64,000 nucleotides of DNA. It comes from Planctomycetales bacterium. Lineage in GTDB: Bacteria; Planctomycetota; Planctomycetia; Isosphaerales; Isosphaeraceae. Below are positions 46,096 to 55,800 of the stretch, in pieces (positions within the stretch are counted from its first letter, which is position 1; each line of letters starts with the position of its first letter). A model generated the notes under the pieces. It worked only from the letters and a program-made list of their open reading frames with translations, made no database searches and was not told the origin of the DNA. The translations under genes and the position numbers were made by a program. The stretch lies in the NCBI GenBank assembly GCA_027451885.1, contig DAIDHX010000311.1, positions 1 through 64,000 of the forward strand, written 5' to 3'.

Positions 46096-46125
46096 GGCAA
46101 GGCGGCGAGGGAAATCGCCGCTGCC
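46096..46125 (-). terminator. Hairpin after the second DUF1559 gene
   Basis: GCGGCGA and TCGCCGC are perfect 7-bp arms around GGGAAA, with an outer GGCA/TGCC pair. It lies 31 bases past the DUF1559 stop in the transcript direction. Confidence 0.6.
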
Positions 46126-46155
46126 AGATGCGAGCCTGGTTACAGGAGAGCCGGC

Positions 46156-47193
46156 TCAATACTGGTCGGAGGAGACGACCTCGTTGCCATTCGTTGAGCC
46201 GAGCGACATCCACGTGAGCTGGTTGACCGTGCTCTTCACGAAGCGGACCGAGCCGTCAGAGAAGAGCACATTGACGCCGCCGGGGTGCACGCTGCTGGGA
46301 ACGTGCAGGTGGCCGAAGTCAACACCGCAACCCGCCGCGCAATCCCAGCGGCAGCCGGAGAACTGGTACTGCGGTGAATTCGGCGTGATGATGATGTTCG
46401 TCAGGCTGAGGCCCGGCGAGCCGGTCTGCCAGCGCATGCCGCGGTCGTTGTTCGAGCCGGCCTGGCCAGACTGGATCATCGACATGCACTGCTGCCCAAC
46501 GGCCATCACCGCCTGCAAGTTGGTGCGGGCGTCATAAAGCAACAGGCTGCAAGGCACGGAGCCCAGCACGCCCGAAATATACTGCCGCCAGGGAATCGTG
46601 CGGTTGTTGAAGCAGCCGACGATCCCTTCCACGAAGGCGATCGTGTTTGACGTGCCATCGGGGATTTGCGCGATGCTGTAGGAGATGTTCTCAGGCGCGA
46701 ACACGCCGTTGGTGTCGCTCGCCCACGGATTGGTGCCCGTGCCAAACGAACCATAATAGTTGTTGATATGGTCAACACCGGTCTTGTTGTCCGAAGGGCA
46801 AAGAAATCCCGTGACCTTCGTGTTCCAGACCGTGGCGTTGATCGATGCGCCCGTGCCGTACCAGATGTCCCAGCTAAAGTTGCAGGACGCATAAAGCGCA
46901 GACTGCTCAAGATAGGGCAGCATGAGCGCGTGGGCGCTGAACGTGCCCCACGACGTTTGCGTGCCCACGTACGAGTAACCGATGGTGTTGCCCATCGGGA
47001 ACGTGCCGACGGCCTGGTGATAGTTATGCATCGCCAGTCCGATTTGCTTCATATTGTTAATGCACTGAGACCGCCGCGCTGCCTCGCGTGCTGACTGCAC
47101 CGCGGGAAGCAAAAGCGCGATCAAAACCGCAATAATGGCGATCACGACCAGAAGCTCAATCAGCGTAAAACCGCGCTGACGAATTCGAGACAT
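46156..47193 (-). CDS. DUF1559 prepilin-like protein
   Basis: 345 residues from ATG 47193, supported by GGGAGG five bases upstream. The prepilin motif [11 protein letters not shown] is followed by the family block [15 protein letters not shown]. The C-terminus has [20 protein letters not shown], the usual DUF1559 ending. It is shorter than the copy at 11612 and lies on the opposite strand with its small lipoprotein partner encoded upstream rather than downstream. No sigma-54 site was recognised here, unlike the first copy. Confidence 0.93.
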   Translation of the reverse strand: MSRIRQRGFTLIELLVVIAIIAVLIALLLPAVQSAREAARRSQCINNMKQIGLAMHNYHQAVGTFPMGNTIGYSYVGTQTSWGTFSAHALMLPYLEQSALYASCNFSWDIWYGTGASINATVWNTKVTGFLCPSDNKTGVDHINNYYGSFGTGTNPWASDTNGVFAPENISYSIAQIPDGTSNTIAFVEGIVGCFNNRTIPWRQYISGVLGSVPCSLLLYDARTNLQAVMAVGQQCMSMIQSGQAGSNNDRGMRWQTGSPGLSLTNIIITPNSPQYQFSGCRWDCAAGCGVDFGHLHVPSSVHPGGVNVLFSDGSVRFVKSTVNQLTWMSLGSTNGNEVVSSDQY

Positions 47194-47394
47194 GGTTTCC
47201 TCCCTCGCTACCAGGGCATGAAGAAAAGAAAATGAGTTGCGATCGGGAAGGCAAGACCCCATCCCTGGAACGCACGACCGCAGGCTTGAGCGAACGATGA
47301 GAGCCCCGCGCGACGAAGCCTGCGACGCCGCGCGGACCAGGCAAAACCGACGATTGCAAACCGCAAACGCTCAGACGCTGCTTTGCCGCCAGGG

Positions 47395-47592
47395 TCACTT
47401 CTTCTTGGCCTGGCCCTTGCCCTGCATAAATTCCTGCATGTTTTTCTGGAGATCCTGATCGGCCTTCTTGGCCTCGGGCGAAGGCTTGACCTCGCCGCCG
47501 CCCTCGCCGCCACAACCGCTCAAGAGCGTCATCAAACCGAAGGAAGTGAGGAGAGACAGCGTGAGCAAAACGCTCGTCTTGCGAGGCATCAT
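47395..47592 (-). CDS. Small lipoprotein with Lys-rich tail
   Basis: 65 residues; start at 47592 preceded by GGAGG with 9-base spacing (ATG 47589 is also possible). A signal peptide (SVLLTLSLLTSFGLMT) ends at lipobox LSGC, after which the mature part is short, Gly/Glu/Lys rich (GGEGGGEV, KADQDLQKNMQEF) and likely helical or disordered. It has no recognised family. It is encoded about 200 bases upstream of the DUF1559 gene on the same strand, so they may be cotranscribed. Confidence 0.7.
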   Translation of the reverse strand: MMPRKTSVLLTLSLLTSFGLMTLLSGCGGEGGGEVKPSPEAKKADQDLQKNMQEFMQGKGQAKKK

Positions 47593-47704
47593 AAACTTCA
47601 ACCTCCACGGAAACCGCACAGACCCAGACGCACCGGGACCAGGCAAGCGGCAAGTCGCCCTTGTTGCTGGAGGAAACGTCTTTTGATTAACAGATCGTTC
47701 CAAC

Positions 47705-47732
47705 TTTATCTTGGACTCGCCTCAGGTCGCAA
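47705..47732 (-). promoter_or_regulatory. Candidate promoter for the lipoprotein/DUF1559 transcript
   Basis: On the minus strand TTGCGA (47732-47727), a 16-base spacer and GATAAA (47710-47705), about 110 bases before the lipoprotein start. Each box matches consensus at four of six positions, so support is modest. Confidence 0.3.
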
Positions 47733-47840
47733 TCGAAAATCCTCCCATTGTTGAGTTTTTTTTGTGATTTGAGGTAGATGCTGATCACGCGAAGTGGGGG
47801 GAGATCCAAAAGAACAGGCTTCCTTGGCAAAGATGCGAGA

Positions 47841-49751
47841 CTATTGCGCCGGAGGCGAGGATTTCACAATCTGGTTTCGGAAACGTTCCAGGGTTGGCTG
47901 GAATTCCGCCTGATTGGCCCGATTGGTGAGCTCACGGGGATCTTCGCGTTCGTCGAACAGTTCTTCCTTCCCGTCACCCGCGTTCCTTATGTAAACGAAA
48001 TTTCCTTCCACGAGCGACACGAGTGGTCCACGGTAGGCTGGCGATCGCCCCTGGTTGGGGTTGCGGGGGTTGGGTGATTCGAGCTCGGAGCGTACGGGTG
48101 TTGTTGAGGGTTCTGGCAAGGCTGGGATGCCGGCCGCGTTCTTCAGGATGAGCGGTTGTCCCGGGAACGGATTCTTGGCGCCCGGGTTGATCCAGTGGGC
48201 GATGGTCGCCGGTAAATCGCGCAGGCTCACGACCGCGGACGTGACGGCCGGGCCTGAGCCCCTGCCGCCGGGAGGAACGACCACGAGCGGCACGTGGATT
48301 TCGGGGCGATAGAGGCTTTCGCCATGGTCGAAGAGATCATGCTCGCCCAGTCCCTCGCCGTGGTCGGCGGTGACGATCATGAGCGTTTGCTCGAACAGTC
48401 CTTGCTGCTTGAGCTGCTGGACCAGTTTGCCCAGCTCCTCGTCGACGAAAGCGAGGCAGTCGTCATACGCATCCTGGGCGAGCGCGCGGAACCTGGGTGG
48501 GATCCGGGTTTTGTCGATCTGGGGCCAGGCGTCGACCAGGAACGAGAGCGCGTCCTGGTCGAGGGGCGTGGGGGAGAATCGCGGCGCGGCGCCGGGGGGC
48601 AGTACATAGGGCTCGTGGGCGTCGACGTAATTGACGAACGCGAAAAACGGCCGCGACGGATCGCGCCCGGATCGCAGCCAGCGCACCAGTTCGTGATTCA
48701 CGCGGTGCGCTCCCTTGCGTTCGCCGTGCGCGAGCTTGAGCACGCCCTGTCCTCCGCCTAATACCATCGGGGCGAAGCCAGCGGCGGTTTTGAGCGTGAG
48801 ATCGACCAGAATGGCCGAGCGGGCGGCGGAGACCGGCTCGAGCTCGTGATCCTCATAATGAGTGAAGCCGCGATCGAGCCCGCTGTCATAGGAGCAATAG
48901 AAGGTGTTTCCGACGAAGCCGGCGGTTGCGTAGCCCTGTTGAGTGAGGGCCTGGGCAATGGTGAGCGCCTGGGGGCCGAGCGGGTGCATCCAGCGCACGC
49001 CGAGCTCATGCGGCCAGCGGCCGGTGAACAGGGTGGCGTGCGAGGCGAGCGTCCAGGGCGCGGCGGCTCTGGCCTCGCGAAAGACGACACCGGAGTCGGC
49101 GAGGGCGTCAAGATTCGGCGTGGTCTTGCGGTGATAGCCGTAAAGACTCAGGTGATCGGCCCTCACCGTGTCGAGGACGACGAGCAGCACATTGCAAGCG
49201 CCCGCCGGCGAATGCGGTGCGGCGGACTCCTGACGCAGGCGCTGCCATTGCTCGAGGACGATCGATCCGCCGCTGGCCGCGACCAGGAGCGTAAGCACGG
49301 CCACGGCGATCCCCAGCCCGCGCCTGACGCGCGGGAGTTTGCGCTCAAGCCGCTGGGCGATGGCCACCCCTGCTCCCAGGGCCAGGATGAGCCAGGCCTC
49401 GGGATAAATCCCCGCGCCGATCGTCAGCAACGCGGGAAAGAGAGCGAGAGCCGCAACCAGCCGGACGCCCAGCTTCCCGCCCCAGCGCGGCCAGGCCCAG
49501 CTCAGCCCAGCCGCGAGGATTCCCACGCCGAGCACGATCAGGAGATCCACCAGTGGAACAATCCAAACGAAATGCCGGGTGGTCAGATACAGTTGGTTGG
49601 TCGGGCTGAGATGGCGGCGGGCGACCCTGGCCAGAACCTCGAGCTCACCCCCCGCGAGCCCGCAGCCCGCCGCGAACAGGAGCAGGTCGAGCCGCGACCA
49701 GACAGGGGCCGCGACCGGCGGTTTCTCGAGCTCGGATCCTTCTGTTTGCAT
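47841..49751 (-). CDS. Membrane-anchored sulfatase/phosphoethanolamine-transferase-like protein
   Basis: 636 residues from ATG 49751 (AGG six bases upstream). The N-terminal ~200 residues contain about four or five membrane helices. A periplasmic catalytic domain of the sulfatase/alkaline phosphatase superfamily follows: metal site NVLLVVLDTVRADHLSLYGY, nucleophile region APWTLASHATLFTG, and metal ligands in TADHGEGLGEH. The usual C/S-x-P-x-R formylglycine motif is absent; a Thr in PWTLASH is the likely nucleophile, as in phosphoethanolamine and lipoteichoic-acid-type relatives. So it may transfer a phospho-group rather than cleave sulfate. It is divergent from the multihaem gene. Confidence 0.82.
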   Translation of the reverse strand: MQTEGSELEKPPVAAPVWSRLDLLLFAAGCGLAGGELEVLARVARRHLSPTNQLYLTTRHFVWIVPLVDLLIVLGVGILAAGLSWAWPRWGGKLGVRLVAALALFPALLTIGAGIYPEAWLILALGAGVAIAQRLERKLPRVRRGLGIAVAVLTLLVAASGGSIVLEQWQRLRQESAAPHSPAGACNVLLVVLDTVRADHLSLYGYHRKTTPNLDALADSGVVFREARAAAPWTLASHATLFTGRWPHELGVRWMHPLGPQALTIAQALTQQGYATAGFVGNTFYCSYDSGLDRGFTHYEDHELEPVSAARSAILVDLTLKTAAGFAPMVLGGGQGVLKLAHGERKGAHRVNHELVRWLRSGRDPSRPFFAFVNYVDAHEPYVLPPGAAPRFSPTPLDQDALSFLVDAWPQIDKTRIPPRFRALAQDAYDDCLAFVDEELGKLVQQLKQQGLFEQTLMIVTADHGEGLGEHDLFDHGESLYRPEIHVPLVVVPPGGRGSGPAVTSAVVSLRDLPATIAHWINPGAKNPFPGQPLILKNAAGIPALPEPSTTPVRSELESPNPRNPNQGRSPAYRGPLVSLVEGNFVYIRNAGDGKEELFDEREDPRELTNRANQAEFQPTLERFRNQIVKSSPPAQ

Positions 49752-49920
49752 GGCGAGCCTGGCGCCTGGGCGGAGCGGCGTCGTCGCGACCGGCTTTCGA
49801 TCGCGGGGGATCGTGCGAACAACAATCAACAGGACCCGACCTGGGAGCCGCGATCCGCGGAAGCTATCATCGGATGTTGGGCTTTCTCGCCACAATCGGA
49901 AACCGGCAAAGAGGAATGGC

Positions 49921-51840
49921 ATGGCGCGGTCGGTGATGATTCCGCGTCCGGTGGTCGTGTTCGCGCTCGGACTGCTCGCGGTGGCGATCGCGGCGCTGGC
50001 GGCTTACACCTGGACGCGATCCCGGCAGCCGGGCTTGCTCGAGCAGGCCAGGGCGGCTTACGCACGCGGCGACTGGCGCGAAACGGCAGTACTCGCCGAC
50101 CGCAGGCTCAAGGAAACGCCCGATGATCTCGAGGCCCTGCGCTGGGTGGCGCGCGGGACCGCGCGGCAGGATCACGATCAGGCCGCGCTTCAAATGTTCT
50201 CACGCGCGGGTAAAGCGCTTGATCCTGATGACCGTTACCTCTGCGCCCGGGCGATGGCGCGGCTAGGCGACAGGCCCGCCGCCATCCGCGTGCTCGAATC
50301 CGCACTCGAGCGCGAACCGGAGCACGCGGACAGCCTCGACCTGCTCTGCCGCCTCTATTACCAGGCGGATCGGTATTACGCCTCGGCCGCGATGGCCGAG
50401 CGGCTTGCCCGCCATCCCGATCGCGAAGCCAAGGCCATGCTCATGCTGGCGATCGCTCGGAACGAGCTTGAGGATCCCGCGGGCGTGGCTCAGGCCCTTG
50501 AACGCTGGCGCACGCTCGATCCTGATGGGCGTGAAGCGCTCCCCGACCCTCCGCGCAAGTCTCGGCTCATGCTCGTGCGGGCCTGGCTCGAAACCGGACG
50601 CGCGAAGGACGCCGTTACACTGCTCGAGTCGCTGCCAGCGTTCCAATCCGATGCGGAAATCTCCTGGCTGCTCTCCCGCGCCTGGCTCCAGCAAAGAGAT
50701 CTGCCCCGGGCCACGGAGGCGCTCAAGACGGGCAAGGCGTTTCGCGAGCAATCGCTCGAGCCCGAGCCGGCTCCGCGCGTCGGTCAGGCCCGGTGCACAC
50801 CTTGCCATCGCGAGCAAGCCCAGGCCGTTCTCGCCAGCCGCCACGCGCGCACCTTCCGCCGCGGCCGCGACCTCAAAGGCCCAGCCATTCCCACCACGCC
50901 GATCACCGACCCCGGCGATCCCAGGGTCAGCCACCAGTTCGAACGCGACGGCGATACGCTCCGGCTCACCACAACTGTCGGGACTCAAGCGCTCCGCGCC
51001 GTGATCGATTACGCCTTCGGATCCGCGGACCATTTTTCCACGCTCGTCGGCCGCGACGATCACGGCCATGACCGGATGATCCGGATCTCGGTCTACGGCA
51101 AAAAGGAGGGGTATGGCTGGGATCTTGCGACCGCCGTGCCGCCGCATCCCGAGAATCCGGAGGATTTTCTCGGCACCTCGATCGACGATCGCGACGGTCC
51201 CCGCCGTTGCCTGTTCTGCCATACCACCAGCTTCCGCGCGATCCAGGACGAAACGGGTCCCGCCGCGCTCGATCAATCGATCGGCTGCGAGAAGTGCCAC
51301 GGACCAGGCGGCAATCATTTGCTCGCGGTCGAGGCGGGCTTCCCGGACATGGCGATTCTGAATCCCCGGCCGGAAACCCCCGCCGCGGCCAACGCCTCAT
51401 GCGCGCAATGCCACGCGTTCCCCTCCGCCGAGCTCCAGGCCACGCCGCGCACCGATCCTGGGCTGTACCGCTTCCAATCGGTCGCGCTCACCTGGAGCCG
51501 CTGCTACACCGAGACTGCAGGCGCGCTTTCCTGCGTGACCTGCCATGATCCGCATCGCGACGTCGAGACCTCAACCGCGGCCAACGAGGCGAAATGCCTG
51601 GCCTGTCATGGGCAAACGGCGGCGGCTGCGCCCGGCAAGCCGCGGGCGCAGGCCTCTGCCGCTGGCCGCGGCAGCGTTTGCCGGGTGAACCCCCGCAGCG
51701 GCTGCCTGAGCTGCCACATGCCCACAACCTGGCAACAGGATTCGCATACGATGAAGACAGACCACTACATTCGGGTGCGTGAGCCGGAGCCGGCGGCGAA
51801 GCCTGCCGCGTCTGACCGGGTGAAACGGTCGGGCGCTTGA
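49921..51840 (+). CDS. Seven-haem cytochrome c with N-terminal TPR domain
   Basis: 639 residues from ATG 49921 (GAGG six bases upstream). An N-terminal membrane anchor (VVVFALGLLAVAIAALAAY) is followed by TPR-like repeats (about 40-280: ARAAYARGDWRETAVLADRRL, RYLCARAMARLGDRPAAIRV) and a multihaem domain with seven CxxCH motifs starting at C292, C430, C456, C494, C538, C559 and C595. The domain resembles cytochrome c554/NrfA-like multihaem proteins. It would be held at the membrane with the haems in the periplasm. It is followed 113 bases later by two exported TPR proteins on the same strand. An electron-transfer role is inferred; partners are unknown. Confidence 0.88.
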   Translation: MARSVMIPRPVVVFALGLLAVAIAALAAYTWTRSRQPGLLEQARAAYARGDWRETAVLADRRLKETPDDLEALRWVARGTARQDHDQAALQMFSRAGKALDPDDRYLCARAMARLGDRPAAIRVLESALEREPEHADSLDLLCRLYYQADRYYASAAMAERLARHPDREAKAMLMLAIARNELEDPAGVAQALERWRTLDPDGREALPDPPRKSRLMLVRAWLETGRAKDAVTLLESLPAFQSDAEISWLLSRAWLQQRDLPRATEALKTGKAFREQSLEPEPAPRVGQARCTPCHREQAQAVLASRHARTFRRGRDLKGPAIPTTPITDPGDPRVSHQFERDGDTLRLTTTVGTQALRAVIDYAFGSADHFSTLVGRDDHGHDRMIRISVYGKKEGYGWDLATAVPPHPENPEDFLGTSIDDRDGPRRCLFCHTTSFRAIQDETGPAALDQSIGCEKCHGPGGNHLLAVEAGFPDMAILNPRPETPAAANASCAQCHAFPSAELQATPRTDPGLYRFQSVALTWSRCYTETAGALSCVTCHDPHRDVETSTAANEAKCLACHGQTAAAAPGKPRAQASAAGRGSVCRVNPRSGCLSCHMPTTWQQDSHTMKTDHYIRVREPEPAAKPAASDRVKRSGA

Positions 51841-51953
51841 CGTCCCCGCGCATCGATTCTTAAATAGGATAAGCTTCATGCAACATTGGGGCCGGCTGCG
51901 CGGTGATCTCCAGCCCGCGCGCGGCAAGAGGCGTGACAACAAGGGAGTCGCTC

Positions 51954-54716
51954 ATGGCGCTCGGACGGCTCGTGAGGCGTCTATTGCCTGTTTTGGCCCT
52001 GCTGGCAACCGCGGGCGCGCAGGCGGGCGAGGATCCGCGAACGGCCTGGCGGTTCCTGAGCGGCCTCCGCGAACGCGGGCTGTTTGAGCAGGCGAACGAT
52101 TTTCTCAAGGCCCTCCGAGCGGATCCCGCCCTCCCCGCGCGTGATCGGGCCCTGCTCGATTACGAAGATGGCCGAACCCTGATTGACGAGGCGTCGCGCT
52201 CCAACGATCTTGTGCTCCGCCGCGAGCTGCTCGAGGACGCGCACAACAAGCTTGGCGCCTTCGCAAAGGCCCACGGCGACCTCGACGAAGCACGCGAGGC
52301 CCTGGTGCAGATGGCCCGGCTCCTGGTCGAGCGCGGGCACCTCGCCTTGCTCTTCAGCGAGGAAGCCAAGGACCCTGCCAAGAAGGAAGCCAAGCTCGCC
52401 GAGGCGCGGGCCTCTTTCACCGAGGCGCGAGACGCCTATGCCAAGGCGATCGACCCCCTGAACGCGGCCTACAAGAAATTCCCCGGCTTCATTCCTGAAT
52501 CCGATCCTCGCCGCGCCCTCCGCGACCAGACTCACGCCACCCTGCTCGATGCCATGCTCCAGAAAGGCGTGTCGGTCTACGAGCTGGCCCAGACCTTCCC
52601 TCCAGGCTCCGCCGATCGCAAGAACACCATCAAGTCCGCGCTCGACCTGTTCGTCGACCTCTACAAGAATTACCGCACCCAGAATGTCGGCCTCGCCGCC
52701 CAGATGTGGCAGGCCAAATGCTTCGAGGAGCAAGGCGACGAAGGCGCCGCGATCGGCATCTACAAGGCTCTGCTCGAACACGGCGATCCCCGGCTGCATG
52801 CGCTTCAGCGGATTGTGCGTTATTTCTATATCGTGGCCCTGGCCAAGCGCAAGGAATACGCCCTGGCGGCGGACCAGGCCGCGGCCTGGCTGCGGATCTA
52901 CGCACGGCCCGAGGAAAGGCGCTCAAAGGAAGGGCTTGGCGTGCTCTACGAGCTGGCAAGCAACATCGACAAGCAGATGCCAGGCATCTCCTCCGCGGAC
53001 CGTCCCAAGGCCGTGAAGCAGATCGTCGATTCGCTCGCGCTCGTGGTGCGATATGCCTCGCCGTACAAAAACGACGCCCTGGCCTTGCTCAAAAAGTACA
53101 AGCCCACCGCCGCGCTGCGGGCCGAGGAAGTGAGCCGGCTCAGCTTCGCCGACGCCGTCGGCCAGGCCGACGAGGCCATCGCCGAGCATAACTGGGATCG
53201 CGCCATCGTTTTGCTCACCGCCGCGCTCGGCAAAGCGCTCGCACTGCACGATGTCGACAAGCTCAATCTCGCCCGCTACAACCTCTCGTTCTGTTACTAC
53301 ATGACGAAGAACTACTACGAGGCCGCGGTTCTGGCTGAGCATCTGGCCCGTTCGTATCCCCGGGGTGGGCTCTCGCCCAAGGCCACGTCGATCGCCATGC
53401 AGGCGTATGCCGACGCCTATAACACCTACAAGGACTTCGACCGCGCAAGCGATATCACCCGCCTGGTCGACCTGGCCCGCTACACCGCCGAGACCTGGCC
53501 CGATCGCGAAGAAGGGGACGATGCGCGGATCAACCTGGCCCAGATTTACGTCGGACGCGGCGAATACGACCTGGCGATCAAGGCGCTCGAGGGGGTCCGC
53601 AAGCGGTCCTCGCGCTGGATCGAGTCGCGCAACCGGCTTGGCTCCGCGCACTGGGGCAGGAGCCGGGTGGCAGATCGCAACGGAGACAAGACCCTGGCCG
53701 CGACCGAGGCCGACGCCGCCGTGGCGCTGCTCAAGGAATCGCTCAAGGATCGCACCGACGCCAAGGCCGCGCCCACCGATCCCGGCTACATGGCCAACGT
53801 GGGCGACCTGGCGATCGTTTACACCGAGCTTGGCAAACCGGCCGACGCGCTCGCCCTGCTCAACCCCGTGATCAAGGCCCAGGGGAATGTCGCCGCCGGG
53901 CCGGCTTACGCCCGCTTGCTCGAGGCGTCGCTTTCGGCCTATATCGCGGCCAACCAGGTCGATCAGGCCATCGCCTCCATGAAAACCCTTGAAAAAGCCG
54001 GCGGCGCGACCGGCAAGGCCCAGCTCTATTACAAGCTCGGCAGGCTGCTGGAGCGCGACCTGGCCAATCTCCAGGCCAAGGGAGACATGGCGGGCCTGGC
54101 GCGGACCCGTACTTCTTACAAGGCGTTTCTGACCACACTGGTCGGCAGCAAGGAAGGCCAGTCGTATGAATCGCTCCAGTGGGCTGGCGATCAGCTCCTG
54201 AGCCTGGGCGACGCCGAATCGGCGGAGAAGGTCTACCACCGCGTGCTCGAGCAATTTACGAGTGCTCCTGACTTTTTGCAGCAGCAAAACGGGGCGCGCA
54301 AGCTGCTGCACACGCGGCTCAAGCTGGCCGCCGCCCTGCGCCTGAATGGCAAGCTTGATGAGGCCGACTCGCTGGTTGAGGAGCTCATCGCGCAGAACAA
54401 GCGCTTCATCGAGCCGCTGATGGAGCGCGGGCTGATTCTCGAGGCCCGCGCGGAGAAGGCCGGCGGCGGCAAAACCGCCTGGAACAAGACGCTTGCGCAC
54501 TGGGAGCGGCTGTCTCGCCAGGTTGAGGGGATTCGCCCGCGACCGGCGTTCTATTACGAGGTCTGGTACCACCTGGCCTGGGTGCACTACAAACGCAACG
54601 ATCCGCAGAAGGCCAGGCAGACCTTGATGGGTGTGATGCGGCTCTCGCCGTCGCTTGGCGGCGCGGAGATGAAGGCCAAATACCAGGATCTGCTCGGCCG
54701 GCTCAAGACAGGCTGA
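51954..54716 (+). CDS. Large exported TPR-repeat protein
   Basis: 920 residues from ATG 51954, with GGGAG six bases upstream. A signal peptide (LVRRLLPVLALLATAGAQAG) precedes many TPR-like helical repeats through the whole length, for example YDLAIKALEGVRKRSSRW, PADALALLNPVIKAQGN and a last unit KARQTLMGVMRLSPSLGG. No catalytic domain, haem motif or membrane anchor is seen. It is likely a periplasmic scaffold or outer-membrane-associated protein and shares a strand with the seven-haem protein and the next TPR protein. A possible promoter overlaps the previous stop (TTGACG, 18 bases, TAAATA near 51838-51867), so the gene might also be expressed alone. Confidence 0.82.
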   Translation: MALGRLVRRLLPVLALLATAGAQAGEDPRTAWRFLSGLRERGLFEQANDFLKALRADPALPARDRALLDYEDGRTLIDEASRSNDLVLRRELLEDAHNKLGAFAKAHGDLDEAREALVQMARLLVERGHLALLFSEEAKDPAKKEAKLAEARASFTEARDAYAKAIDPLNAAYKKFPGFIPESDPRRALRDQTHATLLDAMLQKGVSVYELAQTFPPGSADRKNTIKSALDLFVDLYKNYRTQNVGLAAQMWQAKCFEEQGDEGAAIGIYKALLEHGDPRLHALQRIVRYFYIVALAKRKEYALAADQAAAWLRIYARPEERRSKEGLGVLYELASNIDKQMPGISSADRPKAVKQIVDSLALVVRYASPYKNDALALLKKYKPTAALRAEEVSRLSFADAVGQADEAIAEHNWDRAIVLLTAALGKALALHDVDKLNLARYNLSFCYYMTKNYYEAAVLAEHLARSYPRGGLSPKATSIAMQAYADAYNTYKDFDRASDITRLVDLARYTAETWPDREEGDDARINLAQIYVGRGEYDLAIKALEGVRKRSSRWIESRNRLGSAHWGRSRVADRNGDKTLAATEADAAVALLKESLKDRTDAKAAPTDPGYMANVGDLAIVYTELGKPADALALLNPVIKAQGNVAAGPAYARLLEASLSAYIAANQVDQAIASMKTLEKAGGATGKAQLYYKLGRLLERDLANLQAKGDMAGLARTRTSYKAFLTTLVGSKEGQSYESLQWAGDQLLSLGDAESAEKVYHRVLEQFTSAPDFLQQQNGARKLLHTRLKLAAALRLNGKLDEADSLVEELIAQNKRFIEPLMERGLILEARAEKAGGGKTAWNKTLAHWERLSRQVEGIRPRPAFYYEVWYHLAWVHYKRNDPQKARQTLMGVMRLSPSLGGAEMKAKYQDLLGRLKTG

Positions 54717-54726
54717 CCTCTCTCGC

Positions 54727-55800
54727 ATGAAAGTGACGTCCATGACGATGCGCTCGAGATTGCGGCGGGTGATTCCGGGGGTTGCGGCGGTGCTGGCGTT
54801 GGCCGGCGGCGTGCGCGGCGATGAGGTCGCGCTTGCACCCGGGGCGGTGGTCAAGCAGGCGATCGGCGGCCGAGTTCGCGGCCAGATCGAGTCGGAATCG
54901 CCGACCGAGGTCGTGATCGCCGTCGCGGGAGCGCAGGTGAAGATTCCGATCGAGCAAATCGCGAGCGTGCGTTACGACGGCCAGTCAGCCTCGTTCCAGC
55001 TTGCCGAATCACGCGAGACCGGCGGCCAGCTTGCTGAAGCGGCCGACCTCTATCGCAAGGCCGCAACCGAGTCGGCCGAGAAGCCCTTGCCGCTCCGCGC
55101 TGCACTCGCCAGGGAGGCGCTCGTGCTGACCGACCTGGCCCTGATCGAGCCCGAGCGCATGAAGGACGCCCAGGACAGGCTCAAGGCTTTCATTCAGAAG
55201 TATCCCTCGAGCCGCCAGATCACCCTGGCGCGCGACGCGCTTGTGCGGCTTCAGCTCCACGCGGGAGATACAGCCGCCGCCGCGGCCACCATCGCGGAGC
55301 TCGCCAGGAACCCCCAGTCCGCCGAACGTGCCGCCGTGCTGAAAACCAAGCTCCTCGTACGCCAGGAGAAATACACCGAGGCCTCCGCCGAACTCGATCG
55401 CCTGATCGCCGCCGCACCCAAGAACTCAGCCAGGCGCAGGGCCGCACTTCTGGCCAAGGCCGAATGCCTGGCCGGCATGAAGGATTTCAAGAAGGCCGAG
55501 CAAGTAGCGCGCGAGGTGATCGCGGAAACTCCGGCCGAGGACGCCGAGGCGCAGGCCCCCGCCTATAACACGCTCGGGGATTGCCTCCGCGCGGCCAATC
55601 GACCCAAGGACGCGCTCCTGGCATACCTGCATACTGATCTGCTCTACAGTAAGGATCGCGAGGAACACCCCCGGGCGCTTTTTCAGATCGCCTCGTTGTT
55701 CCGTTTTCTGAAGCAAGATGCCCACGCGGACGAATTTCTTCAGCGCCTGAAGCGAGAATATCCCAAGAGCCCGTGGCTGAACGCAAAGCCCTCGCAGTGA
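54727..55800 (+). CDS. Exported TPR protein with N-terminal beta domain
   Basis: 357 residues. A signal peptide (VIPGVAAVLALAGGVRG) leads to a small beta-rich domain (about 33-85: VVKQAIGGRVRGQIES, TEVVIAVAGAQVKIPIEQIASVRYD) and TPR-like repeats to the end (EAADLYRKAATE, SAELDRLIAAAPKNS). It lies 10 bases after the large TPR gene, so the two are cotranscribed. Its stop codon directly abuts the convergent ybeY stop, sharing TGATCA. Function unknown; presumably part of the same envelope system. Confidence 0.75.
   Translation: MKVTSMTMRSRLRRVIPGVAAVLALAGGVRGDEVALAPGAVVKQAIGGRVRGQIESESPTEVVIAVAGAQVKIPIEQIASVRYDGQSASFQLAESRETGGQLAEAADLYRKAATESAEKPLPLRAALAREALVLTDLALIEPERMKDAQDRLKAFIQKYPSSRQITLARDALVRLQLHAGDTAAAAATIAELARNPQSAERAAVLKTKLLVRQEKYTEASAELDRLIAAAPKNSARRRAALLAKAECLAGMKDFKKAEQVAREVIAETPAEDAEAQAPAYNTLGDCLRAANRPKDALLAYLHTDLLYSKDREEHPRALFQIASLFRFLKQDAHADEFLQRLKREYPKSPWLNAKPSQ

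Noticed and set aside
47756-47763. Run of eight Ts
   Set aside because: No GC-rich stem precedes it on the plus strand and no gene ends nearby on that strand, so it is not a recognisable terminator.
52923-54854. Long minus-strand frame opposite the large TPR gene (643 codons)
   Set aside because: Shadow frame; the plus-strand TPR gene has a signal peptide, ribosome-binding site and repeats.
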